64,000 bases of DNA from Metabacillus litoralis (GTDB taxonomy: Bacteria; Bacillota; Bacilli; Bacillales; Bacillaceae): contig NZ_VOQF01000001.1 in the NCBI RefSeq assembly GCF_007994985.1, forward strand, positions 186,001-250,000. The letters are read 5' to 3'. The notes under the pieces were generated by a model. It was not told the DNA's origin, did not search any database, and was given only the letters and a program-made list of their open reading frames with translations. The position numbers were made by a program, and so were the translations under genes. This document shows positions 16,793-25,376 of this stretch, in pieces; positions within the stretch are counted from its first letter, which is position 1, and every line of letters begins with the position of its first letter.

Positions 16793-17671
16793 CTATGCCT
16801 TAGAAGTAAGAGGATGCTTAAACTGTAAAGGTAGTGATTTCTCCATTTTAGATAGTACAAACAATACATCATCACCTTCATAAGCATCAATCTGATAATC
16901 GGCTTCATTTAGCTCTGGGGTAAAATGAAAAATAATAGTACCCTCTTCTTTTCTAAGCAGTGCTCCTCCTACTTCATTAAGAGAACATTCCTCCTTACTA
17001 AGACAATCAAAAAGATGAAGCTGCTCCTCTTCGAACTTTGCAACAATGATTGCATCTAATTCTTTAATATAATAAAGATCATTAGTAAAAACATTGATAC
17101 AATAAAACATTAACAATGAATCAGCATTGAATGTAGCAAATCGAGTAGACAAGTTTTTTTTCTGCTTTGCATATGTATGGACAAACTCTCTATCCTGCTT
17201 CAGAGTTCCATCTAATTTTGTAATGGAATAGTTTGTGTTTCCAGATCTTATTGTCGTAGTAAAAATAGATTCATAGCACCTTCCAAATCCGAATTTCGGA
17301 TAAAAGTCTAAAACTGTGTTGTTTGCAAACAAATACATGAAATCATACTGTCCTTCGTATCTAGATAGCACCTCATTCATGAGCTTTGCTGAAAGTCCTT
17401 TATTGCGGAAATCTGGGTGAGTCATTACTGTGCCTAGTTGAATCGCTTTCACCTCTATTCCTTCAACAATAACATCAATTAGATTTACTGAAACATTAGC
17501 AACAACATTGTTATCTACCACGTATGAATGAGGAACATATCGGTGATCCCAATATCCCATTTGGTACCAATCCTCAAACTGAATGCCAAAAATACTAGTA
17601 GCTAACTCATTAAAGCTGAAACGAAGCTTATCATCATTTTGATAACCTATAACTAATTCAGGTGAATTCAT
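16793..17671 (-). CDS. GNAT family N-acetyltransferase
   Basis: 292 residues. The GNAT core is N-terminal: AIQLGTVMTHPDFRNKGLSAKLMNEVL carries strand beta-4 and the acetyl-CoA pyrophosphate loop (R/Q-x-x-G-x-A equivalent, RNKGLSA), followed by YLFANNTVLDFYPKFGFGR. The remaining ~150 residues form a C-terminal extension without a recognised motif, as in the Eis-like or two-domain GNATs. GGAGCAAG lies upstream of the ATG. It is first of a likely two-gene unit with the HXXEE protein. Substrate unknown. Confidence 0.85.
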   Translation of the reverse strand: MNSPELVIGYQNDDKLRFSFNELATSIFGIQFEDWYQMGYWDHRYVPHSYVVDNNVVANVSVNLIDVIVEGIEVKAIQLGTVMTHPDFRNKGLSAKLMNEVLSRYEGQYDFMYLFANNTVLDFYPKFGFGRCYESIFTTTIRSGNTNYSITKLDGTLKQDREFVHTYAKQKKNLSTRFATFNADSLLMFYCINVFTNDLYYIKELDAIIVAKFEEEQLHLFDCLSKEECSLNEVGGALLRKEEGTIIFHFTPELNEADYQIDAYEGDDVLFVLSKMEKSLPLQFKHPLTSKA

Positions 17672-17988
17672 TTTCTTGCTCCATTCTCTTTGTTTTTTCG
17701 ACAGCTACATGATGAAGTTTTCTTACTACTTCAGGAATTTACCTACTTCCTCTCAAGGCCATTATCTAAATATTGATTTAAAACAATGCCTTGTGATAAT
17801 TCTAAATATTTTTGCACTTAAAATATTTATAAGCTTGAATTAAATAATTGTCAATGACTTCCATTTGTGACAGTCACTTCCCGAATTTTCTTGTTTCACA
17901 GCTAAAATTGTTTTTTCTTATGGTGTAATGCTAACTATTAACTTTGGTTTTCGTTAATCTTTTAGATATCAGAAAATAAAATCATAGT
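17672..17988. other. intergenic stretch without recognisable gene
   Basis: AT-rich DNA between the GNAT start and the MATE terminator. Apart from upstream sequence of the GNAT gene, I see no open frame with a ribosome site and no clear repeat. Confidence 0.5.
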
Positions 17989-18038
17989 AAATAGCCAAGG
18001 TTTTTTGCATCATTTACATACAATAACCTTGGCTATTT
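17989..18038 (-). terminator. terminator downstream of the MATE gene
   Basis: Perfect 14-base arms, AAATAGCCAAGGTT (17989-18002) and AACCTTGGCTATTT (18025-18038), 48 bases after the MATE stop on the minus strand. Confidence 0.85.
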
Positions 18039-18085
18039 CAACCGATCCATTTTGACTCCAATTATTAAGCTTAAAAAACTATTTA

Positions 18086-19435
18086 TTAATACCCTCTTAC
18101 TTGCTTGAGTTCAAGTACACGTTTTCTTGTAAAAAGGACGAGCAGCAAGGCAACAAGCATTTCTGCAAGTGGTAATGCAAGCCAAACACCTGCGATACCA
18201 ATGAACTTTGGTAGCAACCATAAAAAGAATAAGATAAAAACAAAGCTTCTTAATAGAATAATAATAATGGAAGGACGAATATTCATGATGGATTGAAAAT
18301 AAGTCATATAAACAAAATTAAAACCTAGGAAAAGGTAGCCAATGAAAAATAACCGAATTCCATCAACAGCTAAATTACGCACATCATTTGATTCTAATCC
18401 AAAGAGTGATACAAGCAAAGGTGCAGCAGCCAGACCGATGAGAAGAAGAATTGCGCCAAGAATAAATGCTGCTTTTTCACCAATTAGTACACTCTCCTTG
18501 ATACGACCTTTTTCTTTTGCACCATGATAATAGCTGATCATTGGTTGTAATGCTGACTCAATGCCAAAAAACGTTAAAAACATAAAGCCGTGTAAGTAAT
18601 TAACGACTGAAAAAGCTGCTACTCCTTCTGTACCTAGTAAACCGACAATTGCCAAGTTATACCCTACAACAAAGACAAGGGTACCCGCTTCAGCAAGAAA
18701 GCTAGGAAATCCAATTGAGAAAATACCTCTGAGCATATTCCAGGACCACTGAAAGGAAAGCTTCCGTAAATTTGAATGCTTCTTTAAAAAGTGAAGCATA
18801 AGAACAAGTATGCCCCCAATACTTGCAAGCACAGTGGCAAGGGCTGCTCCATATACACCTAACTCCAATATAAAAATCATATAATAATTCAGACATATAT
18901 TAACGATAGCCGTTACACCAAGAGCTACCATTGACAAGGTAGGGCTACCATCGTTTCTAACAAAGATACTGAGAAGTTGTTGTAATGCCATTAGCCAACC
19001 AAACAGAAAAAGGACCGTCAAATATTCAACTGTATGAAAAAGAGTATCAGAATTTGCTCCAAGCAAATTCGCAATTGCCTCTACGTTTATATATCCGAAC
19101 ACTCCGATAACTAATAAAGGCACCAATGCACTGGCAAGCCCCAATGAAAATACACTTCGCGCTTTAACGACATTTTCCTCTCCACTATAAATTGAATATA
19201 ACGTTCCTCCACCGATGCCGATCCAAAGTGAAATCGAAAAAATTAAAGAGAAAACTGGCATGGCAAGGTTAACTCCTGCAAGCGCCTCAGCACCTACCCC
19301 ATTACCAACAAATACTCCATCAATTAGAATGTTTACTGACATTAACATCATTCCTAATAATGATGGGAAAAAATACTGATAAAATACCTTTTTTACTGAT
19401 TGATGTTTCAAGCTTTCATGTGCAGTTCCGCTCAT
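18086..19435 (-). CDS. MATE family multidrug/sodium efflux transporter
   Basis: 449 residues with about twelve membrane segments in two homologous halves. NILIDGVFVGNGVGAEALAGVNLAMP is the typical first MATE motif, and GFPSFLAEAG begins the second half. The MepA/NorM group exports cationic drugs in exchange for sodium or protons. AGGAGGAATAAC lies before the ATG. Directly upstream (60 bases) is a MerR-type regulator with an effector-binding domain, the usual partner of a drug pump, but that regulator gene carries a premature stop, so control of the pump may be altered. Confidence 0.9.
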   Translation of the reverse strand: MSGTAHESLKHQSVKKVFYQYFFPSLLGMMLMSVNILIDGVFVGNGVGAEALAGVNLAMPVFSLIFSISLWIGIGGGTLYSIYSGEENVVKARSVFSLGLASALVPLLVIGVFGYINVEAIANLLGANSDTLFHTVEYLTVLFLFGWLMALQQLLSIFVRNDGSPTLSMVALGVTAIVNICLNYYMIFILELGVYGAALATVLASIGGILVLMLHFLKKHSNLRKLSFQWSWNMLRGIFSIGFPSFLAEAGTLVFVVGYNLAIVGLLGTEGVAAFSVVNYLHGFMFLTFFGIESALQPMISYYHGAKEKGRIKESVLIGEKAAFILGAILLLIGLAAAPLLVSLFGLESNDVRNLAVDGIRLFFIGYLFLGFNFVYMTYFQSIMNIRPSIIIILLRSFVFILFFLWLLPKFIGIAGVWLALPLAEMLVALLLVLFTRKRVLELKQVRGY

Positions 19436-19494
19436 TTGTTATTCCTCCTGTACTTCTTACAAGAGAAAGTATAAACCTTCAAGTTACTTGAAGG

Positions 19495-20337
19495 TCAATC
19501 TTTTTCTACCGGAATTTGAAGTAAGGTGATATATGCTGCTTCATCTTGAATAACAGATTCATCAAGTATGGCTATTTCTAAAGGAGCTCCAATCACATGA
19601 TAGCCTGATTTTTTCAAATGATCTAGTACAGAAGAATAGCTAGATTTAATTGTTTTATAAGGTCCATAATGTGGGAAACAAGCAAATATACCTTCATCCA
19701 AATAAGATATTTTCAATCCTTGCTTTTTCCTATTATTATGTAATAATTCAAAGACACCTCTATATTTCACAGGTCCTTCTTGATAAAGACTATCGATCTC
19801 GACAATAGCTCCAAAATCACCAGTGAAAAAACCATCATAATCAACACCAGCTAAAGATAGGTTTTCTAGGTCTTTTAAATACAATGCTTCAGATTCTTTC
19901 ATCAAGTCAATTGGTACATCATTGTATATATAAGAAATTGCACGTTTTGGAAACCAGCGATATTCCAACGTTGGATTGGTACGAAGTGAAAGACCCTCAT
20001 CAATGGTAGCAATTTTACTTTCTATTTTCTCAGAAACTCTTCTCAATCTTTCCATTTCATCTTTCACTTCTTTAAGCTTTCGTTCCAAAAGTTCTTTCGT
20101 ATTTTCAGGTGTTCGCTTTTCTAACTGCTGTTGAATATCTTTTATCGAAAATCCATTTTTCTTTAGAAAAATAATTGTATCGAGTGAGATAAATTGCTCG
20201 ATTGTATAATAACGATAACTACTTTGCTGATCCGTATATTTAGGTTGGAAAATGCCAATCTAATCATAATAACGAAGTGTCGAGGTAGAAATTTGGAACA
20301 GTTTGGCCACTTCTCCGATACGGAATTGATGTTTCAT
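19495..20337 (-). pseudogene. MerR family regulator with GyrI-like effector domain, interrupted by amber codon
   Basis: The full frame runs from the ATG at 20337 to 19495 (280 codons). It encodes an N-terminal winged helix (FRIGEVAKLFQISTSTLRYYD, then IGIF and SYRYYTIEQF), a coiled linker, and a C-terminal effector-binding domain (from YRWFPKRAISYI) like BmrR. Codon 26 is TAG (20260-20262), where the family has Glu, Lys or another residue in RYYD-x-IG. The rest is intact with no frameshift. A shorter product from a TTG at 20088 would lack the DNA-binding part. It lies 60 bases upstream of the MATE gene, which it once probably regulated. Confidence 0.88.
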
Positions 20338-20405
20338 ATAAATAACTCCTTATTTTGAAATAATAAACTTTTTAATTATAGCTAATGATATCTTAACAAG
20401 TACTT

Positions 20406-20870
20406 CTACCAAACGGACAGTGTAGTTCTTGTATCATTTTCATTTGTAATATATTCAACACCTTTAAAACCATAATTCAGTACATTATTGTATAAAATTT
20501 CTAGTTTACTTATATCTCTACAGTAGATGCTCACATAGCAACTATCCACAACCAGCAAAACAAGCTCACAATCACTTCGCAAAAACTCATCATAATTGTT
20601 AATCTCTACAATTCTTCCTTTTGGGTGTGCCTGAAGTTCAACAAAAATAAGATAATATCTATTATTTTCTATTAATCTTTTGAAATCAATTCCTTCTATC
20701 ACCTTTTTATTATCAGGGAAAAGATCATTATTCAATTCATTATTCTTTATCTTGTAAGACTCTCCACTCCCGATTTTCCAACTATAAGTAGCAATGTCAA
20801 TTGGCTTTAAAACATCACCAAGAAATGTTCCATATTCATTTGGTAGCTCAAAACTAATTCCACGTTTCAT
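20406..20870 (-). CDS. DUF2691 family protein
   Basis: 154 residues from the ATG at 20870, chosen over the ATG at 20891 because CAGGGAG precedes it at proper distance. MKRGISFELPNEYGTFLGDVL, then YYLIFVELQAHP, FLRSDCELVLLVVDSCYVSIYC and the closing GVEYITNENDTRT recall the DUF2691 family of Bacillus from memory. It is soluble, with no known function. It is separated from the MerR pseudogene by about 70 bases on the same strand; the tRNA-like RNA is upstream on the other strand. Confidence 0.7.
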   Translation of the reverse strand: MKRGISFELPNEYGTFLGDVLKPIDIATYSWKIGSGESYKIKNNELNNDLFPDNKKVIEGIDFKRLIENNRYYLIFVELQAHPKGRIVEINNYDEFLRSDCELVLLVVDSCYVSIYCRDISKLEILYNNVLNYGFKGVEYITNENDTRTTLSVW

Positions 20871-21046
20871 ACAATGCACTCCCTGAATCACTAGTCTCTA
20901 TCATAAATAATAAATAACGCAAATTACTTTAGTCGTTTATGTTGATTTTTGTTTTTTGAGGATAATATAAAAGTAAGCAGTGTGTGAAGGTGTTACTTCA
21001 ACACTTCAAGGTTTAACAACTAAAATTAATAGTGTAGTTAATTTTT

Positions 21047-21074
21047 TTAACAAAGTATAATATATATATATAAT
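21047..21074 (+). promoter_or_regulatory. candidate promoter of the tRNA-like RNA
   Basis: TTAACA (21047-21052) and TATAAT (21069-21074) are separated by 16 bases, inside an alternating TA tract. A second TATAAT lies at 21056-21061 and would place the start a few bases ahead of the RNA, leaving a short leader. Which one is used cannot be decided by eye. Confidence 0.5.
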
Positions 21075-21076
21075 AC

Positions 21077-21271
21077 GCCTCTGTAGCTCTAGAAGGGAAG
21101 AGCGCCGTAAAACATTGTAGAGACGGGTCGCAAGGCAAGGGTTTCAGAAGCACCGAAAAGCAAATAAGCTGAGACAGGTGGAATTCCTGTCGGTGAAATT
21201 CCGTAGGGAAGCGTGTTCTCCCCCTAGCCTATGCTTACGAAAGGAGTGCGGGTTCGAATCCCGCCAGAGGC
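21077..21271 (+). ncRNA. tRNA-like structured RNA with a 124-nt insertion in place of the anticodon arm
   Basis: The ends fold as a tRNA: acceptor stem GCCTCTG/CAGAGGC (21077-21083 with 21265-21271), D stem GCTC/GAGC (21086-21089 with 21100-21103) with a GGG-containing loop, and a perfect T arm GCGGG-TTCGAAT-CCCGC (21248-21264). A short helix CGTAA/TTACG (21106-21110 with 21235-21239) sits where the anticodon stem should be, but it encloses 124 bases. That insert folds: GCAAGGCAAGGG (21130-21141) pairs with CCCTAGCCTATGC (21222-21234), and inside are CACC/GGTG and GACAGG/CCTGTC hairpins. No anticodon is evident. No CCA is encoded; TTTTCTTT follows. It is not recognisable to me as tmRNA or a group I intron. 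Confidence 0.75.
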
Positions 21272-21375
21272 TTTTCTTTCCCTGTTAATTATCTATTGGA
21301 ATGAACGTTTTCATTGAGAAATTGAATAATAGCTAACTTTAACGAACTACTTGTGTATCTACAAACCCCGGATTC

Positions 21376-21840
21376 TTAATATTTAACAATTGTTGTAACT
21401 CCGTATTCTGTTAAAAAGTTCTTATGACTTAATTCTTCTACCCAATTTTTAGAGTTCAACTGATATGTCCCATATTTATCTTGATATGTAAAACTTCCTA
21501 CATTAATGAAAATTGATTCAGGGTGTTCCGATAATCTGCTTATATAATATTCAACGTTATGTTGATTAGGAAAATGTAAAAGTTCTATAACATCTCCCAC
21601 CTCCATGTACTTTTCCAGGTAGAATAGAAATAACTGTGAATCAGCACCAGTGATTTCATATATATAAGGTAAAGTAAAAAGTCCTTCCACCGATTCTCCC
21701 CATCCATCGGATTCCACTTCTTCAACCCATAATCCCATCACATCTTCTATCCGTTCAAAAACAGTACGATTATTATACTCTTGAATTTCATCGGGAATGA
21801 TAAAAGACTTTGATGATGCTAAAAATGTAATTTCAGACAT
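21376..21840 (-). CDS. hypothetical soluble protein
   Basis: 154 residues, acidic, no membrane segment. I do not recognise the family. Visible pieces are a C-terminal SFTYQDKYGTYQLNSKNWVEEL and the EYGVTTIVKY end; composition resembles small Bacillus immunity or SMI1-like proteins, but no motif confirms that. AAGGGGGATCAG lies before the ATG. It is transcribed convergently to the tRNA-like RNA, whose 3' end is about 105 bases away. Confidence 0.55.
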   Translation of the reverse strand: MSEITFLASSKSFIIPDEIQEYNNRTVFERIEDVMGLWVEEVESDGWGESVEGLFTLPYIYEITGADSQLFLFYLEKYMEVGDVIELLHFPNQHNVEYYISRLSEHPESIFINVGSFTYQDKYGTYQLNSKNWVEELSHKNFLTEYGVTTIVKY

Positions 21841-22169
21841 AACTGATCCCCCTTTTCATACCAAACTAACCTTTCATATTCAATAGAGAATCTTGTAGAA
21901 GTTCAAAAAATCATTTATATCTCTATCTTTCTAATTTTAATAGATGAACAGTGAATAATGATTATTGTTTGAGATAATAGAAGAATCTCATGTTGTAAAT
22001 GATTTTGACTCAAAGGAAGTATTTCATCATACCCCCACTCACCTTTTTACATTTAAACACAATTTTATAAGGTTTATCTCCGTCAACATTACGTGTTATA
22101 TCAAAATCCATAGTCCATTTCCGTACTTTTGTCCATTTTATTTGATAAAGACTTCCATTTCTTCAAACT
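21841..22169. other. intergenic stretch without recognisable gene
   Basis: AT-rich. A 70-codon open frame on the plus strand at 21965-22177 lacks a ribosome site and has no protein-like pattern. Nothing else is supported. Confidence 0.4.
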
Positions 22170-23033
22170 TCATGTAGTTATGTTTTCTAAATCCAATTTC
22201 CCCTTAAAATCTCCCACATACTTTCGTATATTTGTCGGCTTTTTGCCTGTTACTTTTTCATAGTCATGCTTTATTCCTTTAGCAAGTCCTAGCTTTGTTG
22301 GCATATGCACACCAACCACTACATTCACAAATTCTTCATCTTCACCTAACTTCTTCTTTACAGATTTAAATTCTTTAACAGAAGGGTTTGTGTATTCAAT
22401 CTTTTTATTAAGTACATCTGTCATTATTTTTGCAACATCATAAAAGTCTAGTGCTTCATTTCCTGTGATCACATAGGTTTTGTTTTTATGAATCTCTGTA
22501 TTTATTAAGGATAAAACAGAGATTTCCGCAAGATCTCTTGTCTCAACAAAGCTTGTTTTCCCTTTACCTGCCGGTACGAAAATACGTTGCCTTTCTTTAA
22601 TTTCCTTACAAAGGAAGTCATTTAAATTTTGCATAAAATACCCTGCACGAACAAACGTATAAGGAATATTGCTGCTTTTGATTAGCTTTTCCATTTTGTA
22701 ATGGTGAATAAATGGCATAAATTGAACATCTTTTAGCGACAAATAGGAAATGTGCTTTATGTCTTTATCCTTTGCCATTTCTAGAAAGATATCAAACTGT
22801 AGATCAGCACCTGGTGTGTACATTAAAAAGATGCGATCAACCTGTTCAAGTGCTCCTTCAAATGTACTTGGTTCAGCAAAATCCAGTTCTACATACTCAT
22901 ATTCATCTCCTAACGAATCTCTCGCTTTTTCCACATTTCGAACTCCACATACCATCGGAATATCTTTCGAACGTAAAAATTTTGCAACCTGTGAACCAAC
23001 TTTCCCTGTAAATCCCGTAACGAGAACCTTCAT
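22170..23033 (-). CDS. NmrA-like NAD(P)-binding SDR (atypical short-chain reductase)
   Basis: 287 residues from the ATG at 23033, preceded by AAGGTGGG; the longer frame to 23066 includes this site and is rejected. KVLVTGFTGKVGSQVAKFL is the GxxGxxG dinucleotide-binding start, then CGVRNVEKARD, VDRIFLMYTPG and HISYLSLKDVQ. It lacks the classical YxxxK catalytic pair in the usual position, as in NmrA/azoreductase-type atypical SDRs that use or sense NADP(H). It is a single-gene unit. Substrate unknown. Confidence 0.87.
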   Translation of the reverse strand: MKVLVTGFTGKVGSQVAKFLRSKDIPMVCGVRNVEKARDSLGDEYEYVELDFAEPSTFEGALEQVDRIFLMYTPGADLQFDIFLEMAKDKDIKHISYLSLKDVQFMPFIHHYKMEKLIKSSNIPYTFVRAGYFMQNLNDFLCKEIKERQRIFVPAGKGKTSFVETRDLAEISVLSLINTEIHKNKTYVITGNEALDFYDVAKIMTDVLNKKIEYTNPSVKEFKSVKKKLGEDEEFVNVVVGVHMPTKLGLAKGIKHDYEKVTGKKPTNIRKYVGDFKGKLDLENITT

Positions 23034-23225
23034 TCTGTATTTCCCACCTTCCATAACAAGTGTCAATAAGTCTTCTTGTTGATTTTACTTTTTTACCATT
23101 ATTATAATATTAAACAAAATGTATTAAGACTAAATAATAATTAACATTCTTTGTTTTTTCATAGTATTCTTCCCTTTGTAAAAATTAATCTGTAAGGTCT
23201 AACAACAAATTTCTTGTCAATTAAT

Positions 23226-23390
23226 GTCGAATGAACGTTTATATATAAAAGTTGAATGATTATTGGCAAAAGTTGAATGATTATCATGAAAAGTTGAACG
23301 ATTATTGCCCAAAGTTGAATGATTATCATGAAAAGTTGAACGATTATTGCCCAAAGTTGAATGAATAATAAGTCAAGCTGAAGAATTATG
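23226..23390. repeat. 21-bp tandem repeat, about seven units (locus 2)
   Basis: GTTGAAYGATTAT units start at 23251, 23272, 23293, 23314, 23335, 23356 and (degenerate) 23377, exactly 21 bases apart. The five-base spacers alternate between forms containing TCATG and TGCCC. One frame on each strand stays open through the array (LNDY-type heptads forward, NNRST/NHST-type reverse). It is the same unit as at 15947-16042. The rest of 23067-23580 has no gene; a short hairpin of GGCGTGAAACTTTT (23541-) faces the HTH gene end. Confidence 0.88.
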
Positions 23391-23539
23391 TATTTACTGC
23401 AGTTGTTTGTTCACCACTTCCAACTAATTTCTCCTGAATAACCTGCATGGGAGCATGTAAACTTCATAAAAAGATAACATTTGTGTCCTAATCTACCTAT
23501 TTATTCTATTTAAGGTAGGTTATTTATGTTGATAGTAAA

Positions 23540-23578
23540 AGGCGTGAAACTTTTTATAAAAGTTTCACGCCTTTTAGC
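23540..23578 (-). terminator. terminator of the HTH/DUF2975 operon
   Basis: AAAAGGCGTGAAACTTTT and AAAAGTTTCACGCCTTTT form a near-perfect hairpin directly after the stop of the HTH gene at 23581, with T-rich sequence on the minus strand. Confidence 0.85.
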
Positions 23579-23580
23579 TC

Positions 23581-23802
23581 CTATTCTTGGATATCTTCAT
23601 CACTTTTGTATTCTAAAAGATCTCCTGGTTGACAGTCTAATGCCTTACAAATGGCTTCTAAGGTGGAAAGTCGTACCGCTTTTGCTTTTCCATTTTTTAA
23701 AATAGATAGGTTTGCCATTGTGATACCAACCTTTTCGGAAAGTTCTGTTACGCTCATTTTCCTTTTAGCCAGCATTACATCAATATTAATTATAATTGCC
23801 AT
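23581..23802 (-). CDS. XRE-family HTH regulator (YozG-like)
   Basis: 73 residues from the ATG at 23802, behind GAGGTGAT. It is a minimal Cro/CI helix-turn-helix: MLAKRKMSVTELSEKVGITMANLSILKNGKAKAVR with TLEAICKALDCQPGDLLEY, the classic ending of this class. It lies directly downstream of a DUF2975 membrane protein, the same pairing as B. subtilis yoaS-yozG. Likely it regulates its own operon; the membrane partner may modulate it (inference). Confidence 0.88.
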   Translation of the reverse strand: MAIIINIDVMLAKRKMSVTELSEKVGITMANLSILKNGKAKAVRLSTLEAICKALDCQPGDLLEYKSDEDIQE

Positions 23803-23812
23803 ATTTATCACC

Positions 23813-24304
23813 TCAGATTATTAGGTCGTTTTCTGTTTTTATTTCAATGGCTTCTTTTAATAGTCTTTGAAGAACAGCCGCAAAGACAGCAACAACCATC
23901 GGAGCAAAAATCATCACCATTCCAACAATGATAAGGCCTGGTGCGTCATCTACCTCTGCTAAAATATAGACAAAAGGTAATCCTACAACATATAAGCTAC
24001 TGATTATTAGCGCAGAATTTTTGATTTTCTTTAGTGCTTTTACAGATAGTTCCGAGAAAGCCTGGTTTTTATCAATATACGTTAAAAGATTAAAAGCTTG
24101 GTACAAAGCGAAGTAAAAAGGAACGGCTGAAACATACATAACCATTAAAATTGCATATACCGCATAAGCCAGATCTGATCCTTTTTCTGCTGCTTCATTT
24201 GCTTCTGATGCAATCTGTGGTAACAAAAATAAACATAAAGCAAGTACTGGAATTCCTATAAATATAACAGCTATCTTTAGAAAAAGTGTTGAACTTGGTT
24301 TCAT
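23813..24304 (-). CDS. DUF2975 membrane protein (YoaS-like)
   Basis: 163 residues from the ATG at 24304, preceded by GAGGTG. Four membrane segments (about residues 5-27, 45-70, 98-118, 123-147). The cytoplasmic loop NLLTYIDKNQAFSELSVKALKKIKNSA is the DUF2975 signature. The HTH gene starts 10 bases after its stop, so they are one operon. Function unknown; pairing with a small XRE regulator is conserved in Firmicutes. Confidence 0.87.
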   Translation of the reverse strand: MKPSSTLFLKIAVIFIGIPVLALCLFLLPQIASEANEAAEKGSDLAYAVYAILMVMYVSAVPFYFALYQAFNLLTYIDKNQAFSELSVKALKKIKNSALIISSLYVVGLPFVYILAEVDDAPGLIIVGMVMIFAPMVVAVFAAVLQRLLKEAIEIKTENDLII

Positions 24305-24429
24305 CTTATACACCTCATTTATTTGTTTTCTATTTGAATTTAACACATTATTTATCGTTTTACAATAAAATATTATTGAAATAAAAAATACTTTATTGTT
24401 TTTAATGGGAACTTTAAGAATAAATCAAA

Positions 24430-24475
24430 AATAAAAAAGCCTCCCACAACAAACGGGATATGCTTCTAGGTTAAA
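24430..24475 (-). terminator. terminator of the small membrane-protein gene
   Basis: On the minus strand AAGC-ATAT-CCC pairs with GGGAGGCTT, then TTTTTATTTTT. It lies downstream of the gene at 24519-24701. Confidence 0.6.
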
Positions 24476-24518
24476 AGATTATATTGTTAACTGATCTTCA
24501 ACAATCATATTTCATCAA

Positions 24519-24701
24519 TCACTTATCCTTTTTATTCCTTTTTACATGAAACTCAATAAAAAGGACTGGAGTGACAATCGCTGCAAAAAGTATACTCCAA
24601 ACTATATTAGATGTCTGTTTGTTTGGCGTTACTGTTTTGACGATTAAAAATAAAACTGCAAGCAAATAAATAATTTTGGCATACTTAGCGATAAACAGCA
24701 A
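24519..24701 (-). CDS. small two-segment membrane protein
   Basis: 60 residues. TTG start behind GAGGAATTAG. Two hydrophobic segments (about 6-24 and 32-48) joined by a short polar turn, with a Lys-rich C-terminal tail (KRNKKDK) that should be cytoplasmic. No family recognised. A terminator follows, so it is a stand-alone unit. Confidence 0.6.
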   Translation of the reverse strand: MLFIAKYAKIIYLLAVLFLIVKTVTPNKQTSNIVWSILFAAIVTPVLFIEFHVKRNKKDK

Positions 24702-24896
24702 GCTAATTCCTCATATTCTACTCATACCATACATTTTTCATCATCATTTTGAAAGATTTGTACAGTTACCATCACTAGTTTTTCTAAAAACCTACACCTT
24801 ATTTAGTACCGAGTCCATTCATGATATGGAATTATACGTATAAAAAAACAATGGATGTTTAGACTATTACAAAAAACAATTGGAAGGTGTAATTAC

Positions 24897-25355
24897 TTGA
24901 GGAGACATTTTTTTGCAGCACTTCTTTCATTTGTCATGCCTGGTCTCGGGCAAGTTCATAATCACCAGTTTACTAAAGGGATTATTTTACTCGTTCTTGA
25001 ACATATTCTAAACAAACTTTCCAATATAAATGCTTCACTCATGCTTTCTTTTAGTGGTCAACACACCGAGGCATTACATCTTATAAATTATGATTTCGCA
25101 CTATTCTATCCTGGGTTCTATGCACTTTGTGCTTATGATTCTGTAATAAATTCAGATTACAATAAGACTTCTATTGATCATACATTCGCACCCTTTTGGT
25201 TTTTCTTATCAGCATTATTGGGTTGTTTTGGTATTTTTTATGCACGATACATTCCTATGCCTATAATTACAGTTGGTTTGTTCATTATATGTATCATGTT
25301 AATAGGCACATACACGTATTCATTTAATCGAAAAATTAAATTTTTAGCTAGATAA
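24897..25355 (+). CDS. hypothetical multi-pass membrane protein
   Basis: 152 residues from a TTG at 24897 behind GGAAGGTG; a longer frame from 24855 has no ribosome site. Begins RRHFFAALLSFVMPGLGQVHNHQFTKGI, which recalls the start of many small Bacillus membrane proteins (PGLGQ-x-NxQ-x-KG). About four hydrophobic segments. It is followed 21 bases later by another membrane gene with its own ribosome site, so they form an operon. No function assigned. Confidence 0.65.
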   Translation: MRRHFFAALLSFVMPGLGQVHNHQFTKGIILLVLEHILNKLSNINASLMLSFSGQHTEALHLINYDFALFYPGFYALCAYDSVINSDYNKTSIDHTFAPFWFFLSALLGCFGIFYARYIPMPIITVGLFIICIMLIGTYTYSFNRKIKFLAR

Positions 25356-25376
25356 GCTCTAAAGGTGGAACTAATT

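Noticed and set aside
21140-21215. cobalamin-type riboswitch (CGGTGAAATTCCG resemblance)
   Set aside because: Lacks the B12 box and the downstream gene is on the opposite strand; the segment folds as part of the tRNA-like RNA.
21106-21239. group I intron in a tRNA anticodon loop
   Set aside because: The insert is only about 124 bases, and I cannot find the conserved P7 core (GACTA/TAGTC-like) or a guide sequence; kept only as a remote option.
21077-21271. tmRNA
   Set aside because: Only 195 bases, has a real D stem, and no tag reading frame or pseudoknots typical of ssrA are visible.
23226-23390. CRISPR array
   Set aside because: The repeat period is 21 bases with five-base variable parts; there are no 30-base spacers and no cas genes.
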